A DNA stretch of 64,000 bases from contig NZ_CP119785.1 of assembly GCF_029338235.1 (NCBI RefSeq), forward strand, positions 806,001 to 870,000. The letters run 5' to 3'. Source of the stretch: Haloarcula rara (GTDB lineage Archaea; Halobacteriota; Halobacteria; Halobacteriales; Haloarculaceae). The notes under the pieces are model-generated. The model ran no database searches. It saw only the letters and a program-made list of their open reading frames with translations, and was not told the DNA's origin. The translations under genes and the position numbers were made by a program. Positions 1 through 9,447 of the stretch are shown here, one piece after another (position 1 is the first letter of the stretch; each line of letters begins with the position of its first letter).

Positions 1-101
1 TCGCGAGTGATATGCAGCGCCGCTTTGACTCTCCCGAGGCCGCCGCAGACGCCGTCCGAACTGGCAACGTCAGTATCACGGTCAGGACGTGGGAGCCATG
101 A
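1..101 (+). CDS. C-terminal end of a haloarchaeal surface/pilus-associated protein (partial)
   Basis: An open frame enters at the window edge (codons in the phase of position 3) and stops with TGA at 99-101. The visible tail ends in NVSITVRTWEP. Its stop overlaps the ATG of the next gene as ATGA, which indicates one operon and translational coupling. From memory, haloarchaea carry a row of such genes (DUF7284/DUF7285/DUF7286) near a type IV pilus-like secretion locus, and this tail fits the member just before DUF7286. The family assignment is inference from context and ending only; just 32 residues are visible. Confidence 0.55.
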   Translation, partial: ASDMQRRFDSPEAAADAVRTGNVSITVRTWEP

Positions 102-3100
102 GCCGGGGCGTCTCGCTCGCGTCGGACCGGCGGGGCCGCGTGCCCTTCGCCGTGGTCGGTATCGTCCTGGTGGTGGCCAGTCTCGCGCTCGCGCCGACGC
201 TGTCGACCGAGCCGGCCCCCGAGGAGACCGCAGTCGAGCGCTCGCTGTCCCAGGTGAGCGCTGCCAGCGCGACCGCCGTCCGCGACGGCGTCGCAACGGC
301 CAGTCATCGGGCCGCCGCCTCCCCGGTCGTCGAACCGGCCGAGACACCCGTCGGCCGGGCACTGAGCGACGACCACCCGTTCCGCGACAGCCTTCGGTTG
401 CGGGTGTATCTGCAGGTGCGTGCGAACCTGGAACGGCTCTCGGCGCGCAGTGACGGGGTGACGGCGACGGCATCGCTGCCAGCGGTGGATTCGACGGGCG
501 AGTACGAACGGGCTATCGAGCGCGTACACGTCGAGCGCGCCGGCGAGAACGACACCGCCGTCCGGGCCACCGTCGAGAACGTCACGCTGACCGCCCGGCG
601 TGACGGCGAGGTCCTCACCCGGCGGACCGTCGACCGGACCGTCGTCGTCCCGACGCCAGTGTTACACGCCCACGACCAGGTCGACACCTACGAGACCAGA
701 GTGACGAACGGACTGACGAAACCGGGGCTGAGCCAGCGCATGACCGCCCGACTGTATCCCATCGCGTGGGCGCGTGGGTACGCGCAGTTCGGCGGCGCGC
801 CGATCGAGAACGTCATCGCGAACAGACACGTGAGCCTGGCGACCAACGGCGCCCTGCTCGGCGTGCAGCGGTCGGTGTTCGGCCGGAGTGACCCCGAGGG
901 GCGACAGGCGCTGAAAGAGGCGACGGCCGCCGTCGGCATCACCGATATCGTCGCCGGCTCCAACAGCCAGCTCGCTAAGGACATCCACAGCCAGACCAGC
1001 TACCGGCCGGCAAGCCAGAACATCACCACCGGTGGCGGGGCCGCCACGGGGCCCGACGACCCACTCCGTCTCGGCGTCAACGGGACCGCCGACGCCGCCT
1101 ACCGGGAGATCGGGCTCCCGGACGCGCTCAACGCAACCGCCAGGGACGCCTACACCGTTGAGGCGACGGTCGTAACCGAGCGTGAGCACCGCTGGGGCGG
1201 CCGGCCCGACCGGCCCGAGTCGCCGGGACCCAACTGGACCGTCGCCAGAGATACCACCTCATCGACTGCGACCGTTGTCGGAACGGGCAAGAGCGAGATC
1301 GACATCCCGGACGGCTGGCACGCGTTCGACCGATGGGGACGGACCATCGATGTCACGCACACGCGCAAGGTAACGTGGGTAAAGGGAAACAGCAACAAGG
1401 TAACCAGAAACGAACGCACCGAGCGAGTCCGCGTGAGTCTCGCCCTCGTCGGCACACATCGGAACGACTCCCTCGCGCCGGTCCGTGGCATCGAGACGGC
1501 CCACGACGCGGGTGGGAGTCCGCTCGGGGGCGAGAATCTCGCCGACGTGGAACACATGGCCGAAGACGAGCTACTGAACCGGAACCGAAAGCGCACCGCG
1601 AAGGACGTCGCGCTGGCGGAGTTCGACCAGAAGACGGTGCGTATAACCGGGGAACGACCGGACTCGATACACACCTATATAGCCCGGGACCTGCGCGGGC
1701 TTCGCGAGCGCGTGCGTGATATCACTGTGACAACCGACCGGGGTACAGTTGGTTCCTTCCAGACGAACCCGGCCCAGCGGCTCCAGCGAAAGCTACAGCA
1801 GCGACGGGCACAGCTGATCGACGCGCCGGACACCTACGACAGTGCCGCCCAGCGGGCCCGTGTCGCGGCCCGGGTCGCGTTCCTCGACGCCGTCGAGCAG
1901 CGGCTGAGCGGGGATGCGGGGAACCACTCCGAGGTCGAATCCGACATCACCGACCAGCTTGAGGCGGTTCCGGGCGGGTCGATGACCGAACTCAGACGGG
2001 CCCTGACCGCCCGTGAGACGCGCGTGCCGCGGACGCGACCGACGCCGACCGGTCCGGCAGGGCCGGTCCGGACGCAGGTCGAAGCCCAGCCGCAGTACCT
2101 GACGCTGGCGTCGGTGAGCGAGTCGCGGGTTCCGGCCGTAAACGGTACCGAAAACCCGCTCGTCGCCCGGAACGTCAACGTGTTCTCTATTCCCTACGGT
2201 AACGCCGCGACCGAAGTGCTAGAGGCCGGCACCGGAAGCCGAAACCGGGTCGGCCTCGCGACGGCGGCGAAGACGCTGGCGGCCGCCGATGACACCGAGG
2301 CCAGTTCGAACGCGACCGTCCGCGAGCAGCGACAGCTACTCCGGACCGAGGTCGCCCGGGCCAACGACGCCGTCGTCGCCGCGCTCGTCGAACGGGTACA
2401 GACTGCGACAGACGCCGACCGGCGCGAAAGCGAGCGTATCGTCGAGGACGCGATGGGTCGGTGGGAGACGACGGCGGCGCGCGGGCTGGCGCTGGCAAAC
2501 GAGTCCGCGGCCACCCGTGTCGCCGAAGTCGCCGGCAGCCGTCGGGGACTCTCCTCGCTGAAACGGGATTGGCTCCGGCTCAGACTCCTGCGGACGACGA
2601 CGACGGCGCTGTCGACCGCCAGGGCGCGACCGCAGAAGGGGGTGGTGAACCGAACCGCCAACATCGTCCGCGACCGGGCGCGAAGCCGGGCCCAGAGCGT
2701 ACTCGCGAACCGCACCCGAGAGGAGGTCGAACGGGTCGCGAAAAAGAAGCTGGGAGCGCAGGTGTTGCCCGCCGGCTTGCCACTCGCGCCGCCGTACCTC
2801 CCGTGGTATCTGACGGTGAACATCTGGTGGGTGACAGTCGAGGGAACGTACGCTCGCTTCAGCGTGACGGCCGACCACGGCCCGCCCGGGACGCCCGGCG
2901 CGACGGTGCGATACGTCCGCGAGGACCGAGCGGTCCACCTCGACGTCGACGGTGACGGCAGCAGTGAGCAGCTGGGGCACAATACGCGCATCTCCTTTCG
3001 CGCCGACACCGGTGTCGTCGTCGCGGTGCCGCCGAAGCCACGCGGGGTCGGCGACAAGGACGGCAACGCCGTGGAGACGTCATCTGGGTGGCCCGAGCCG

Positions 3101-3106
3101 GGATAG
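98..3106 (+). CDS. Large secreted/membrane-anchored DUF7286-like protein
   Basis: This 1002-residue protein begins at the ATG at 98, which overlaps the upstream stop; a GTG at 89 is a less likely start. Residues 15-34 form one hydrophobic segment after a short basic stretch, consistent with a signal anchor. The rest is a long hydrophilic, acidic ectodomain with many N-x-S/T sequons. A hydrophobic Pro/Trp-rich stretch lies near residues 885-915. It has no catalytic motif I recognise. Length, architecture and position match the haloarchaeal DUF7286 family, which accompanies pilus-like secretion genes. A structural or surface role is inference. Confidence 0.7.
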   Translation: MSRGVSLASDRRGRVPFAVVGIVLVVASLALAPTLSTEPAPEETAVERSLSQVSAASATAVRDGVATASHRAAASPVVEPAETPVGRALSDDHPFRDSLRLRVYLQVRANLERLSARSDGVTATASLPAVDSTGEYERAIERVHVERAGENDTAVRATVENVTLTARRDGEVLTRRTVDRTVVVPTPVLHAHDQVDTYETRVTNGLTKPGLSQRMTARLYPIAWARGYAQFGGAPIENVIANRHVSLATNGALLGVQRSVFGRSDPEGRQALKEATAAVGITDIVAGSNSQLAKDIHSQTSYRPASQNITTGGGAATGPDDPLRLGVNGTADAAYREIGLPDALNATARDAYTVEATVVTEREHRWGGRPDRPESPGPNWTVARDTTSSTATVVGTGKSEIDIPDGWHAFDRWGRTIDVTHTRKVTWVKGNSNKVTRNERTERVRVSLALVGTHRNDSLAPVRGIETAHDAGGSPLGGENLADVEHMAEDELLNRNRKRTAKDVALAEFDQKTVRITGERPDSIHTYIARDLRGLRERVRDITVTTDRGTVGSFQTNPAQRLQRKLQQRRAQLIDAPDTYDSAAQRARVAARVAFLDAVEQRLSGDAGNHSEVESDITDQLEAVPGGSMTELRRALTARETRVPRTRPTPTGPAGPVRTQVEAQPQYLTLASVSESRVPAVNGTENPLVARNVNVFSIPYGNAATEVLEAGTGSRNRVGLATAAKTLAAADDTEASSNATVREQRQLLRTEVARANDAVVAALVERVQTATDADRRESERIVEDAMGRWETTAARGLALANESAATRVAEVAGSRRGLSSLKRDWLRLRLLRTTTTALSTARARPQKGVVNRTANIVRDRARSRAQSVLANRTREEVERVAKKKLGAQVLPAGLPLAPPYLPWYLTVNIWWVTVEGTYARFSVTADHGPPGTPGATVRYVREDRAVHLDVDGDGSSEQLGHNTRISFRADTGVVVAVPPKPRGVGDKDGNAVETSSGWPEPG

Positions 3107-3220
3107 CGCCCCTCGGGATTGGCCCGGACCGCTCGAATGCGGGCCACCAGCGCCTTTCGATACCGATAGTATCAGCGGCGAAGCCAATTCCTATTACACC
3201 CCCGCCCCGTAGCCACGGCC

Positions 3221-3649
3221 ATGCTCAGAGGGGAATTTCCGGATGCCGGCGAGCACTCGCCCGAGGCGCTGCTGTCGGCCTACGGGTCGGTGCTCGCCGA
3301 GACGGTCGACGCTGCCGGCGCCGACGCGGTCGTCGAGTCGGCGGGCATCGAGCGCGAGACAGTAGCGGCGGTTGCAGATGACGAGGTCGCACAGCTCTCG
3401 CTGTCCGACGCGATGGCCGTCCTCGCGACCGAGCCCGACCGGCCCGACGCCGACACCCTGCAGGCCGAGGCCCAGGACATCCTCCTGATGGGGATGACGA
3501 CGGCCGTGATGGACGTCGAGGCGCTGGCCTCCGGCATCGACAGTCAGCTCGAACCCAAGGAGATACAGCAGAAGATAGAGGGTCGCTACCCGATGACACT
3601 CGGGGAGTACGCGCTCTTGCACAGCTACATCGAGAGCCGGAAACCATGA
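3221..3649 (+). CDS. DUF5791-like haloarchaeal protein
   Basis: This is a 142-residue acidic soluble protein, probably all-helical, with the motif LMGMTTAVMDVE near the middle and a C-terminal part containing KIEGRYPMTLGEYA. I recognise it as a conserved haloarchaeal family of unknown function, called DUF5791 from memory. It has no signal peptide or membrane segment. Its stop overlaps the start of the downstream epimerase gene as ATGA, so the two are probably co-translated. Function unknown. Confidence 0.7.
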   Translation: MLRGEFPDAGEHSPEALLSAYGSVLAETVDAAGADAVVESAGIERETVAAVADDEVAQLSLSDAMAVLATEPDRPDADTLQAEAQDILLMGMTTAVMDVEALASGIDSQLEPKEIQQKIEGRYPMTLGEYALLHSYIESRKP

Positions 3650-4530
3650 GCCGGGTCGCCATCCTGGGCTGTGGCTACGTCGGGGTGGAGCTGGGTCGGC
3701 AGCTCGCCGGCGACCACGACGTCGTCGGTGTGCGCCGCTCCGAGCGCGGTCTCGAGGCTATCGAGGACGCCGGGTTCGAGGCGGTTCAGGCGGACGTGAC
3801 CGACGACGAGTCGCTGTCGGCGGTGCCCGACGCCGACTGGGTCGTCTTCGCGGCGAGTTCGGGCGGTCGGGGGGCCGACGTCGCCCGCGAGGTGTACGTT
3901 GAGGGGCTGGGAACTGCTATCGACCACTTCTGGACGCGTGCCGACGCACCCGAGCGGCTGGTTTACACCTCCAGTACCGGCGTCTACGGCGACCACGACG
4001 GCGCGTGGGTCGACGAGGCGACGCCACTGGACCCCCAGACCGAGAAGACAGAAGTGCTGGCGGAGGCCGAGCGGGTCGCTCGCGAGCGACCGGTCGAGTA
4101 CGGCGGTCACGGCACCGTCGCCCGTTATGCCGGCCTGTACGGACCGGAGCGCTACCGACTGGAGCGGTATCTGGAGGGACCGGTGACGGCTGGCTATCTG
4201 AACATGGTCCACCGGGACGACGCGGCTGGCGCCGTCCGCTTCCTGCTGGAAGAAGACCATCGCGACGAGGCCGTCCTCGTGGTGGACGACGAGCCGGTCG
4301 AGAAGTGGGGCTTTGCGGACTGGCTGGCAGAGGCCTGCGGTGTCGCCTTCCCGCCGAAACAGACGACCGAGGAGCGTCTGTCCGACCCAGATCTCTCCGA
4401 GACGGCCAAGCGACGCATCCAGACGAGCAAGCGCTGTTCGAACGACAGGCTTCGAAATCTGGGCTATGACTTTGCCTACCCGACGTTCCGGGAGGGGTAC
4501 CGGGCGGCGGTCGAATCCTACGTGGGGTGA
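3646..4530 (+). CDS. NAD-dependent epimerase/dehydratase (SDR family, YeeZ-like)
   Basis: This 294-residue extended short-chain dehydrogenase-like protein opens with a dinucleotide-binding loop (ILGCGYVGVELG). It has a sugar-epimerase-like YTSSTGVYG segment near residue 107 and an acidic DDEPV motif in the C-terminal half. The N-terminal GCGYVG form and the total length suit the YeeZ branch of atypical SDRs. The canonical YxxxK is not obvious, so the catalytic mechanism is uncertain. It overlaps the DUF5791-like gene by ATGA. The substrate is unknown. Confidence 0.75.
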   Translation: MSRVAILGCGYVGVELGRQLAGDHDVVGVRRSERGLEAIEDAGFEAVQADVTDDESLSAVPDADWVVFAASSGGRGADVAREVYVEGLGTAIDHFWTRADAPERLVYTSSTGVYGDHDGAWVDEATPLDPQTEKTEVLAEAERVARERPVEYGGHGTVARYAGLYGPERYRLERYLEGPVTAGYLNMVHRDDAAGAVRFLLEEDHRDEAVLVVDDEPVEKWGFADWLAEACGVAFPPKQTTEERLSDPDLSETAKRRIQTSKRCSNDRLRNLGYDFAYPTFREGYRAAVESYVG

Positions 4531-4572
4531 GCGGGGGAACCTTCTTATTGTTTCCCGAAGCAGATACGGAAT

Positions 4573-5772
4573 ATGAATATGCTGGCCCAGGGGGACCTCG
4601 TTAGCCTGGCCGAGGGGGCCCCGGGCTACGCAAGCGAGAATCCAGTGCTGGTGGCCGGTATCGTCGTCGGCCTGATCGTGCTGTTCGGCGGCGGCTTCGC
4701 GCTCTATCGGTATCTGACGCGGTCGCCGGTCACCCAGCTCCAGTCGCTGCTCGCGGACTACGACGCCGTGACGGTGCTGATGCATCCCAACCCCGACCCG
4801 GACGCGATGTCGTCGGCCCTGGCCGTCGACCAGCTCGCGACCGCTGCGGGGACCGACACGAATCTGTGTTACTCCGGCGAGATCCGTCGGCCGGAAAACA
4901 GGGCGTTCGAGACAGTGCTGGACCTTGATTTCGACCGCCTCGAGTCGGTCGGCGAAATCGAAACGGAGGCAGTCGTGCTCGTCGACCACAACGAGCCCCG
5001 CGGCTTCGCCGGCGCCGAGAAGGTAGAACCTATAGCCGTTATCGACCACCACCCCGGCGGCGGCACCGGCTCCGATTTCACCGACGTGCGAACCGATATG
5101 GGCGCGTGTGCGACCATCTTCGCCGAGTACTTCGAGGACCTGGAGTGGGACTTTTTCGAGGTCGACATCGCACTGACCGACGGCGGCGTCGACACGGCCG
5201 ACGTCCCCGGGGACGCGATGCCCAGCCACGTCGCGACGGGGCTCATCTACGGCATCCAGTCGGACACGCGGTCGCTGACGAACGGCTGCTCGTCGGCCGA
5301 CTTCGCCGCGGCGGCGTACCTCTACCAGGGCGTCGACACCGACCTGTTGAACCGCATCGCCAACCCGCAGGTCGACGCCGAAGTCCTGGACGTGAAATCG
5401 CGGGCCATCAGCGAGCGCGAGGTGAGGGCCCCCTACGGCTTCAGCGACGTCGGCGAGGTGTCGAACACGGACGCTATCCCGCAGGCCGCCGACGAACTGG
5501 AGACCCTGGAGGGCGTCTCGGCCGTCGTCGTCATCGGCGAGAAGGAGGGGACTATCCGCATCGCCGGCCGCTCCCGGGACGACCGGGTCCACATCGGCCG
5601 CGCCATCGAGGCCGTCGTCGACGACATCCCGATGGCCGAGGGCGGCGGCCACGCCCGTATGGGCGGCGGGAAGATATCCGTCGACTATCTCGACGGACTC
5701 GGCCCCAGCGAGGGCGTCACACGTGAGGAACTCCAGGAGCGGCTGTTCGACGCCATGGCCGGCGACCGCTAG
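4573..5772 (+). CDS. Membrane-anchored DHH/DHHA1 family phosphoesterase
   Basis: This 399-residue protein has one transmembrane helix at about residues 25-47, then a DHH phosphoesterase core. The metal-binding motifs are visible in order: HPNPDPDAMSS at 71, DHNEP at 138, DHHPGGG at 158. A C-terminal GGGHARMGGG loop near residue 360 marks the DHHA1 substrate domain. The family includes RecJ-like nucleases, nano-RNases and cyclic-dinucleotide phosphodiesterases. The N-terminal anchor recalls GdpP/PgpH-type cyclic di-AMP enzymes, but there is no PAS or GGDEF domain. Cyclic di-AMP or oligonucleotide cleavage at the membrane is inference. Confidence 0.85.
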   Translation: MNMLAQGDLVSLAEGAPGYASENPVLVAGIVVGLIVLFGGGFALYRYLTRSPVTQLQSLLADYDAVTVLMHPNPDPDAMSSALAVDQLATAAGTDTNLCYSGEIRRPENRAFETVLDLDFDRLESVGEIETEAVVLVDHNEPRGFAGAEKVEPIAVIDHHPGGGTGSDFTDVRTDMGACATIFAEYFEDLEWDFFEVDIALTDGGVDTADVPGDAMPSHVATGLIYGIQSDTRSLTNGCSSADFAAAAYLYQGVDTDLLNRIANPQVDAEVLDVKSRAISEREVRAPYGFSDVGEVSNTDAIPQAADELETLEGVSAVVVIGEKEGTIRIAGRSRDDRVHIGRAIEAVVDDIPMAEGGGHARMGGGKISVDYLDGLGPSEGVTREELQERLFDAMAGDR

Positions 5773-5801
5773 CAGAACCTAGGTGTGTTCCAGAAATCGT
5801 G

Positions 5802-6114
5802 AACAGCCAGAAAGCCCCGACTGGCTGAACTCGGGGGACTCGCTGCGCGCCTTGCCTCCCGGTGGTCGGCTTCGGTGCTTACGTCGTCCGCCGTCGTTCA
5901 GCCAGCCGCCCCTTTCAGTCCCACCCAGCCTTGTTTGATCAACCGGCTACGGGCGGGACTGAAAGGGGCCGACCGCTCGACGAGCGAGACGAAGTAAGCA
6001 CGCGAACAGAGTGAGCGCGCGAAGCGAGTCGCAGCCAGCGAGGGACCAGCGGTCCCTCGAGAAGTCGGCGCTCCGCGCCGACGACGTCGAGCGGTCGGGG
6101 GCTTTCTGGCTGTT
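5802..6114. repeat. Hairpin island A: intergenic element with perfect 17-bp terminal inverted repeats
   Basis: The intergenic stretch 5773-6195 holds no gene. It contains an element bounded by AACAGCCAGAAAGCCCC (5802-5818) and its exact reverse complement (6098-6114). Inside is a second inverted pair around CCCCTTTCAGTCCC / GGGACTGAAAGGGG, with a central segment that recurs in island D. Two perfect palindromes with 3-nt loops lie at 6039-6059 (stem CGAGGGACC) and 6064-6082 (stem GTCGGCGC). No transposase or target duplication is visible. It separates two genes on the same strand, so it may act as a terminator or be a non-autonomous mobile repeat. Confidence 0.8.
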
Positions 6115-6195
6115 AGAGGCGGATTGCTGATAAAAAAAAAACATCAGTACTTAGCAGACCTCGCCCCTTTTACCCGTACGACCGCAATCTCGGGT

Positions 6196-7284
6196 ATGGC
6201 AACACGTGAGGGGACGTGGGCGTACCGGGACGCCAACGACGACTTCGCACGCACCTTCTTCCGGCGCTTCGGCGACGGCGTCGCCTCCAGCATCGGCGTC
6301 GGGACGTATCTGGGTGACCCGACCGACGAGCGCGACGACGAGTATTACCAGGCCATCCGGACGATGCTATCGTCGGGGGTCAACGTCGTCGATACGGCCA
6401 TCAACTACCGTCACCAGCGCTCCGAGCGGGTGGTCGGACGGGCGCTTTCCGACGCCGATATCGACCGGAGCGCGGCCGTGGTCGCGACGAAAGGCGGCTT
6501 CGTCCCCTTCGACGGCGAGCGGCCAGCGGACCCGGGTGCGTTCGTCCAGCGCGAGTACGTCGGCACCGGGCTGGTCGACCGCGAGGACCTCGTGGGCGGG
6601 CACCACTGCATCGCGCCCGCCTTCATCGACGACCAGCTCGACCGCTCGCTTGCCAACCTCGACCTCGACAGTATCGACCTGTATTACGTCCACAACCCGG
6701 AGACACAGCTCGCCGAGAACAGTCGGGGAGCGGTCTACGACCAGCTCGAAGCCACGTTCGAACGGCTGGAAGAACGCGCCGACGACGGTGACATCAGACA
6801 CTACGGCGTGGCGACGTGGGACGCGTTCCGCGTGCCGGCCGACCACGAGAAGTACCTCTCTTTGCCCGAGGTGGTCGAGCGGGCCCGCGCCGCGGCGAAG
6901 TCGGCGGGCAACACCGCGACGCATTTCCGGGCGATTCAGCTGCCGTTCAACGTGTACATGGCCGACGCATTCACCGTCGCGGCCCACGAGGGGCCCGACG
7001 GGCCCCAGTCGGCGCTGTGGTTCGCCCACGAGGCCGGCCTGGACGTGTTCACGAGCGCCTCCATCATGCAGGGTCGTCTGGCGACGGAGATGCCTGACAG
7101 CGTGGAAGCGAAGCTAGCCGGGGAGAGCCGCGCCCAGCGGGCCATCAACTTCGCCCGCAGCGCGCCCGGTGTGACCTGTTCGCTGGTCGGGACCGGGTCG
7201 GTCGAGCACGCCAGAGAGAACGTCGATGCGGGTCGGTACGAACCGCTCGGCGCCGACGCGTTCGACGCCGTCTTCGAGCGCTAG
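6196..7284 (+). CDS. Aldo/keto reductase
   Basis: This 362-residue TIM-barrel oxidoreductase uses NADPH. The ATG at 6196 is preferred over an in-frame extension upstream because it follows a short A-rich promoter region. Expected catalytic residues are visible: D66 and Y71 in VVDTAINYRHQRSE, K99 in VVATKGGF and a histidine in LYYVHNPE near 160. The family's usual length is 280-340, so this one is slightly long. Substrate unknown. Its stop shares the tetramer CTAG (7281-7284) with the stop of the convergent zinc-finger gene. Confidence 0.85.
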   Translation: MATREGTWAYRDANDDFARTFFRRFGDGVASSIGVGTYLGDPTDERDDEYYQAIRTMLSSGVNVVDTAINYRHQRSERVVGRALSDADIDRSAAVVATKGGFVPFDGERPADPGAFVQREYVGTGLVDREDLVGGHHCIAPAFIDDQLDRSLANLDLDSIDLYYVHNPETQLAENSRGAVYDQLEATFERLEERADDGDIRHYGVATWDAFRVPADHEKYLSLPEVVERARAAAKSAGNTATHFRAIQLPFNVYMADAFTVAAHEGPDGPQSALWFAHEAGLDVFTSASIMQGRLATEMPDSVEAKLAGESRAQRAINFARSAPGVTCSLVGTGSVEHARENVDAGRYEPLGADAFDAVFER

Positions 7285-7451
7285 CTCAGCTCCGTCCAGG
7301 TGCGTCCACACTCCGGACAGACCCGCTGTTTCCCGATTTCGTCGGGGTCGTTGTCCGTCGCCAGCTCCTCCTCGCAGGCGCTACACGAGAGCCGTCCGTA
7401 GCTGTCCTTCTCGACGTCCCCGCTCCGGAGGGCCTTTCTGACCGAGTCCAT
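7281..7451 (-). CDS. HVO_0758-type small zinc-finger protein
   Basis: This is a 56-residue protein with two CxxC knuckles, CSAC near residue 23 and CPEC near residue 45, spaced as in a zinc ribbon. It ends in GRTWTELS. A TATA-like run (CTTTTTAAG on the minus strand, about 7473-7482) lies about 27 nt upstream of the ATG at 7451, so the message is probably leaderless. It resembles the haloarchaeal HVO_0758 zinc finger family, known from memory. The partner, RNA or protein, is unknown. It is convergent with the aldo/keto reductase and overlaps it at CTAG. Confidence 0.8.
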   Translation of the reverse strand: MDSVRKALRSGDVEKDSYGRLSCSACEEELATDNDPDEIGKQRVCPECGRTWTELS

Positions 7452-7675
7452 GTGCCTCAGTGTGACAGCCGGGCTTAAAAAGGCCGCGGCGTTCCGGAAG
7501 CGCCTTTGTAGTATCCGCCCAACGCCGGGTGTGTCCCGACGGTCCGTGTTCGGCTCGTTGCTCGGGGTGAATCAAGATAGACAACGACCATCCCGACGAC
7601 GTGGGGGAGTCAGCCCGATATCGGCTACAGGAGGAGTCCGGCGTTACACTACTTCAGATGAATTGTTCTGTATTT

Positions 7676-9325
7676 TCACTGCTCCGGTTGTTCCACAGAG
7701 AGGGTGAAACTGCCAGTCTCAATTCCTGTCGCGGAGCCAGCCCAGACGATGAAGAACCTCTGTGGCCCGTATGGCACGTTGGCGACACCAGCGCCGTCCT
7801 TGCGCAGGCCTGGCGGCAAGTCCCATTCCTGGCCGACCGCATCCGTCACAGTCAGTCGCGGCTCGAACTCGTCGGAGTCCTGTCGGGCTACCGCAGTACC
7901 CGCTCCGTCACCTTCGACCAGGAACGGGATGGCGAGGTCGTTCTGTACCGGGTCCCGCGGCGAATCGTCCGTGATTTCGGCCGTCACACTCTCTCCGGCG
8001 GAGATGGTCCGCGCTTCGTCGGGAATCGTGCCTTCGAGGAGAGTGAGGTCGAACGCGCCAGCCAGCGACCCGGCCCTCTCGTGTCTGATTTTCGAGCGAA
8101 CCCAGATGACGTACGTCCCGTCTTCGGGCAACTGTGCCGACATTCGGCTCCCGTCGCTGGTGATCGCAGTGCCGTCCATATCCGTCAGCAGCAACCACGG
8201 ATCGATGAACTCGGTGTTGTCCAACTCCGCATAGAGAATCTGCCCCGCACTCCCATCGACCGTGTACGGTTCTGCGTAGCTATGATTTACGGGGTCTCGC
8301 GGCGCCTCCGTCTCAAGCTCACCAGTGAGAGTGTCTCCAGGGGAGATACTCGCTGCGTCTTCGACCCGCTCTGCAACCGGAATGGGCTCCCTGACAGTAA
8401 CCGTGTCACCAACCTCAGTCCATATCATATAGGTCCCCGGTGAGAGCGTCATCTCCCCGTACTCACCGGTGAACTGAACCACCCCTTCGTCCGGCCTGCT
8501 GGTCGCGACGCGGGAGTTCTGGACAATATTTCGGCCGTCCACCGAAATTCGATGCGGACCGGACGGTTTTCCCTCCGCTGCCGTGACGGGGACGATACGG
8601 TCGTCCGTGACAACTGGCCAATGAGCGTCGATGCCGACGCGTTTCTGTTCGGTCAGCTCTACCCGTAGTGGAACTTTCAACGAGTAGGAAAGCTGAGATG
8701 GGTGGTTCGGGTCCGGGACGGCCGCGTCACCGTCGGTCGTCACAGTGTCGCCGAGAGTGACCGGTTGCGCGTCGGCAGTCAGCGCCGACGGGCCGGCAAC
8801 CGAGAGCGTGAACTCGAACCCGGTGTCGAGGAATCCGTCGGCCCCGGCCCAGACGGTGTACGTTTCGTCCGGCGACAGGAGCGGCAGCAACATACTGCCG
8901 TCACCAGGCGGTTCGTCCTCACTCAACGACGAGCTACCACCGTTTCGCTGTAGGACGGTCCCGTTTCCATCGCCGAGGACGAGACCCGTGTCGTACCCGT
9001 CTGCCCGGTGGCTAATCTGGACACGCTGTCGCTCTTCGACTTCGAGTGTGTACGGTACTGCGGGTGTGTCCTGATGTGGGTCACCGGGCGCATCGTCCGC
9101 GAGTGTCCCCTGAACGGTCTCGCCGACGGAAATCGGTCCGCCGGACGAACTGGTCAGCTCCCCGGAATTGGAGTCACTGTTTGCCTCCGTCTCTTCGTCC
9201 GAATTCGCTTCCTCATCGTCCAACTGACTGTATATGTCCTGACTACATCCGGCAATGGCCACTGTCACCCCCAACGTGACTGCCCGCTGTATGAGCTGCC
9301 GTCTGTCGATTTTGTCGTCTGTCAT
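7676..9325 (-). CDS. Tat-exported lipoprotein with four PPC-like repeats
   Basis: This 549-residue secreted protein starts at the ATG at 9325. The N-terminus has a twin-arginine motif (RRQ, residues 8-10), a hydrophobic stretch and a lipobox AIAGC with the lipidated Cys at 27, then an acidic Ser/Glu-rich linker. The body shows about four homologous modules, each starting with forms such as ISPGDTLTGELETEAPRDP, ISAGESVTAEITDDSPRDP and ISVGETVQGTLADDAPGDP. They recall pre-peptidase C-terminal (PPC) beta-sandwich domains. No catalytic domain is present. A cell-surface binding role is inference. Confidence 0.75.
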   Translation of the reverse strand: MTDDKIDRRQLIQRAVTLGVTVAIAGCSQDIYSQLDDEEANSDEETEANSDSNSGELTSSSGGPISVGETVQGTLADDAPGDPHQDTPAVPYTLEVEERQRVQISHRADGYDTGLVLGDGNGTVLQRNGGSSSLSEDEPPGDGSMLLPLLSPDETYTVWAGADGFLDTGFEFTLSVAGPSALTADAQPVTLGDTVTTDGDAAVPDPNHPSQLSYSLKVPLRVELTEQKRVGIDAHWPVVTDDRIVPVTAAEGKPSGPHRISVDGRNIVQNSRVATSRPDEGVVQFTGEYGEMTLSPGTYMIWTEVGDTVTVREPIPVAERVEDAASISPGDTLTGELETEAPRDPVNHSYAEPYTVDGSAGQILYAELDNTEFIDPWLLLTDMDGTAITSDGSRMSAQLPEDGTYVIWVRSKIRHERAGSLAGAFDLTLLEGTIPDEARTISAGESVTAEITDDSPRDPVQNDLAIPFLVEGDGAGTAVARQDSDEFEPRLTVTDAVGQEWDLPPGLRKDGAGVANVPYGPQRFFIVWAGSATGIETGSFTLSVEQPEQ

Positions 9326-9447
9326 CCGGCACCCGCTAACAGCCACACGTTACTTGCAAAAACAACCATAGTATGAGGAGGACAGTCGGATATTATATTA
9401 ATTTTATGTGCTAGAAGTACTGTCTTAATTGGGCTACTCAATCACGT

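Noticed and set aside
3625..5652. Long 675-codon minus-strand frame opposite the epimerase and DHH genes
   Set aside because: It mirrors two clear plus-strand genes with catalytic motifs; long antisense frames are normal in GC-rich DNA.
5900..5970. CRISPR-like ending GGGACTGAAAGGGGC
   Set aside because: It resembles the tail of some haloarchaeal CRISPR repeats but occurs as an inverted pair, not as regularly spaced direct repeats with unique spacers, and no cas genes are present.
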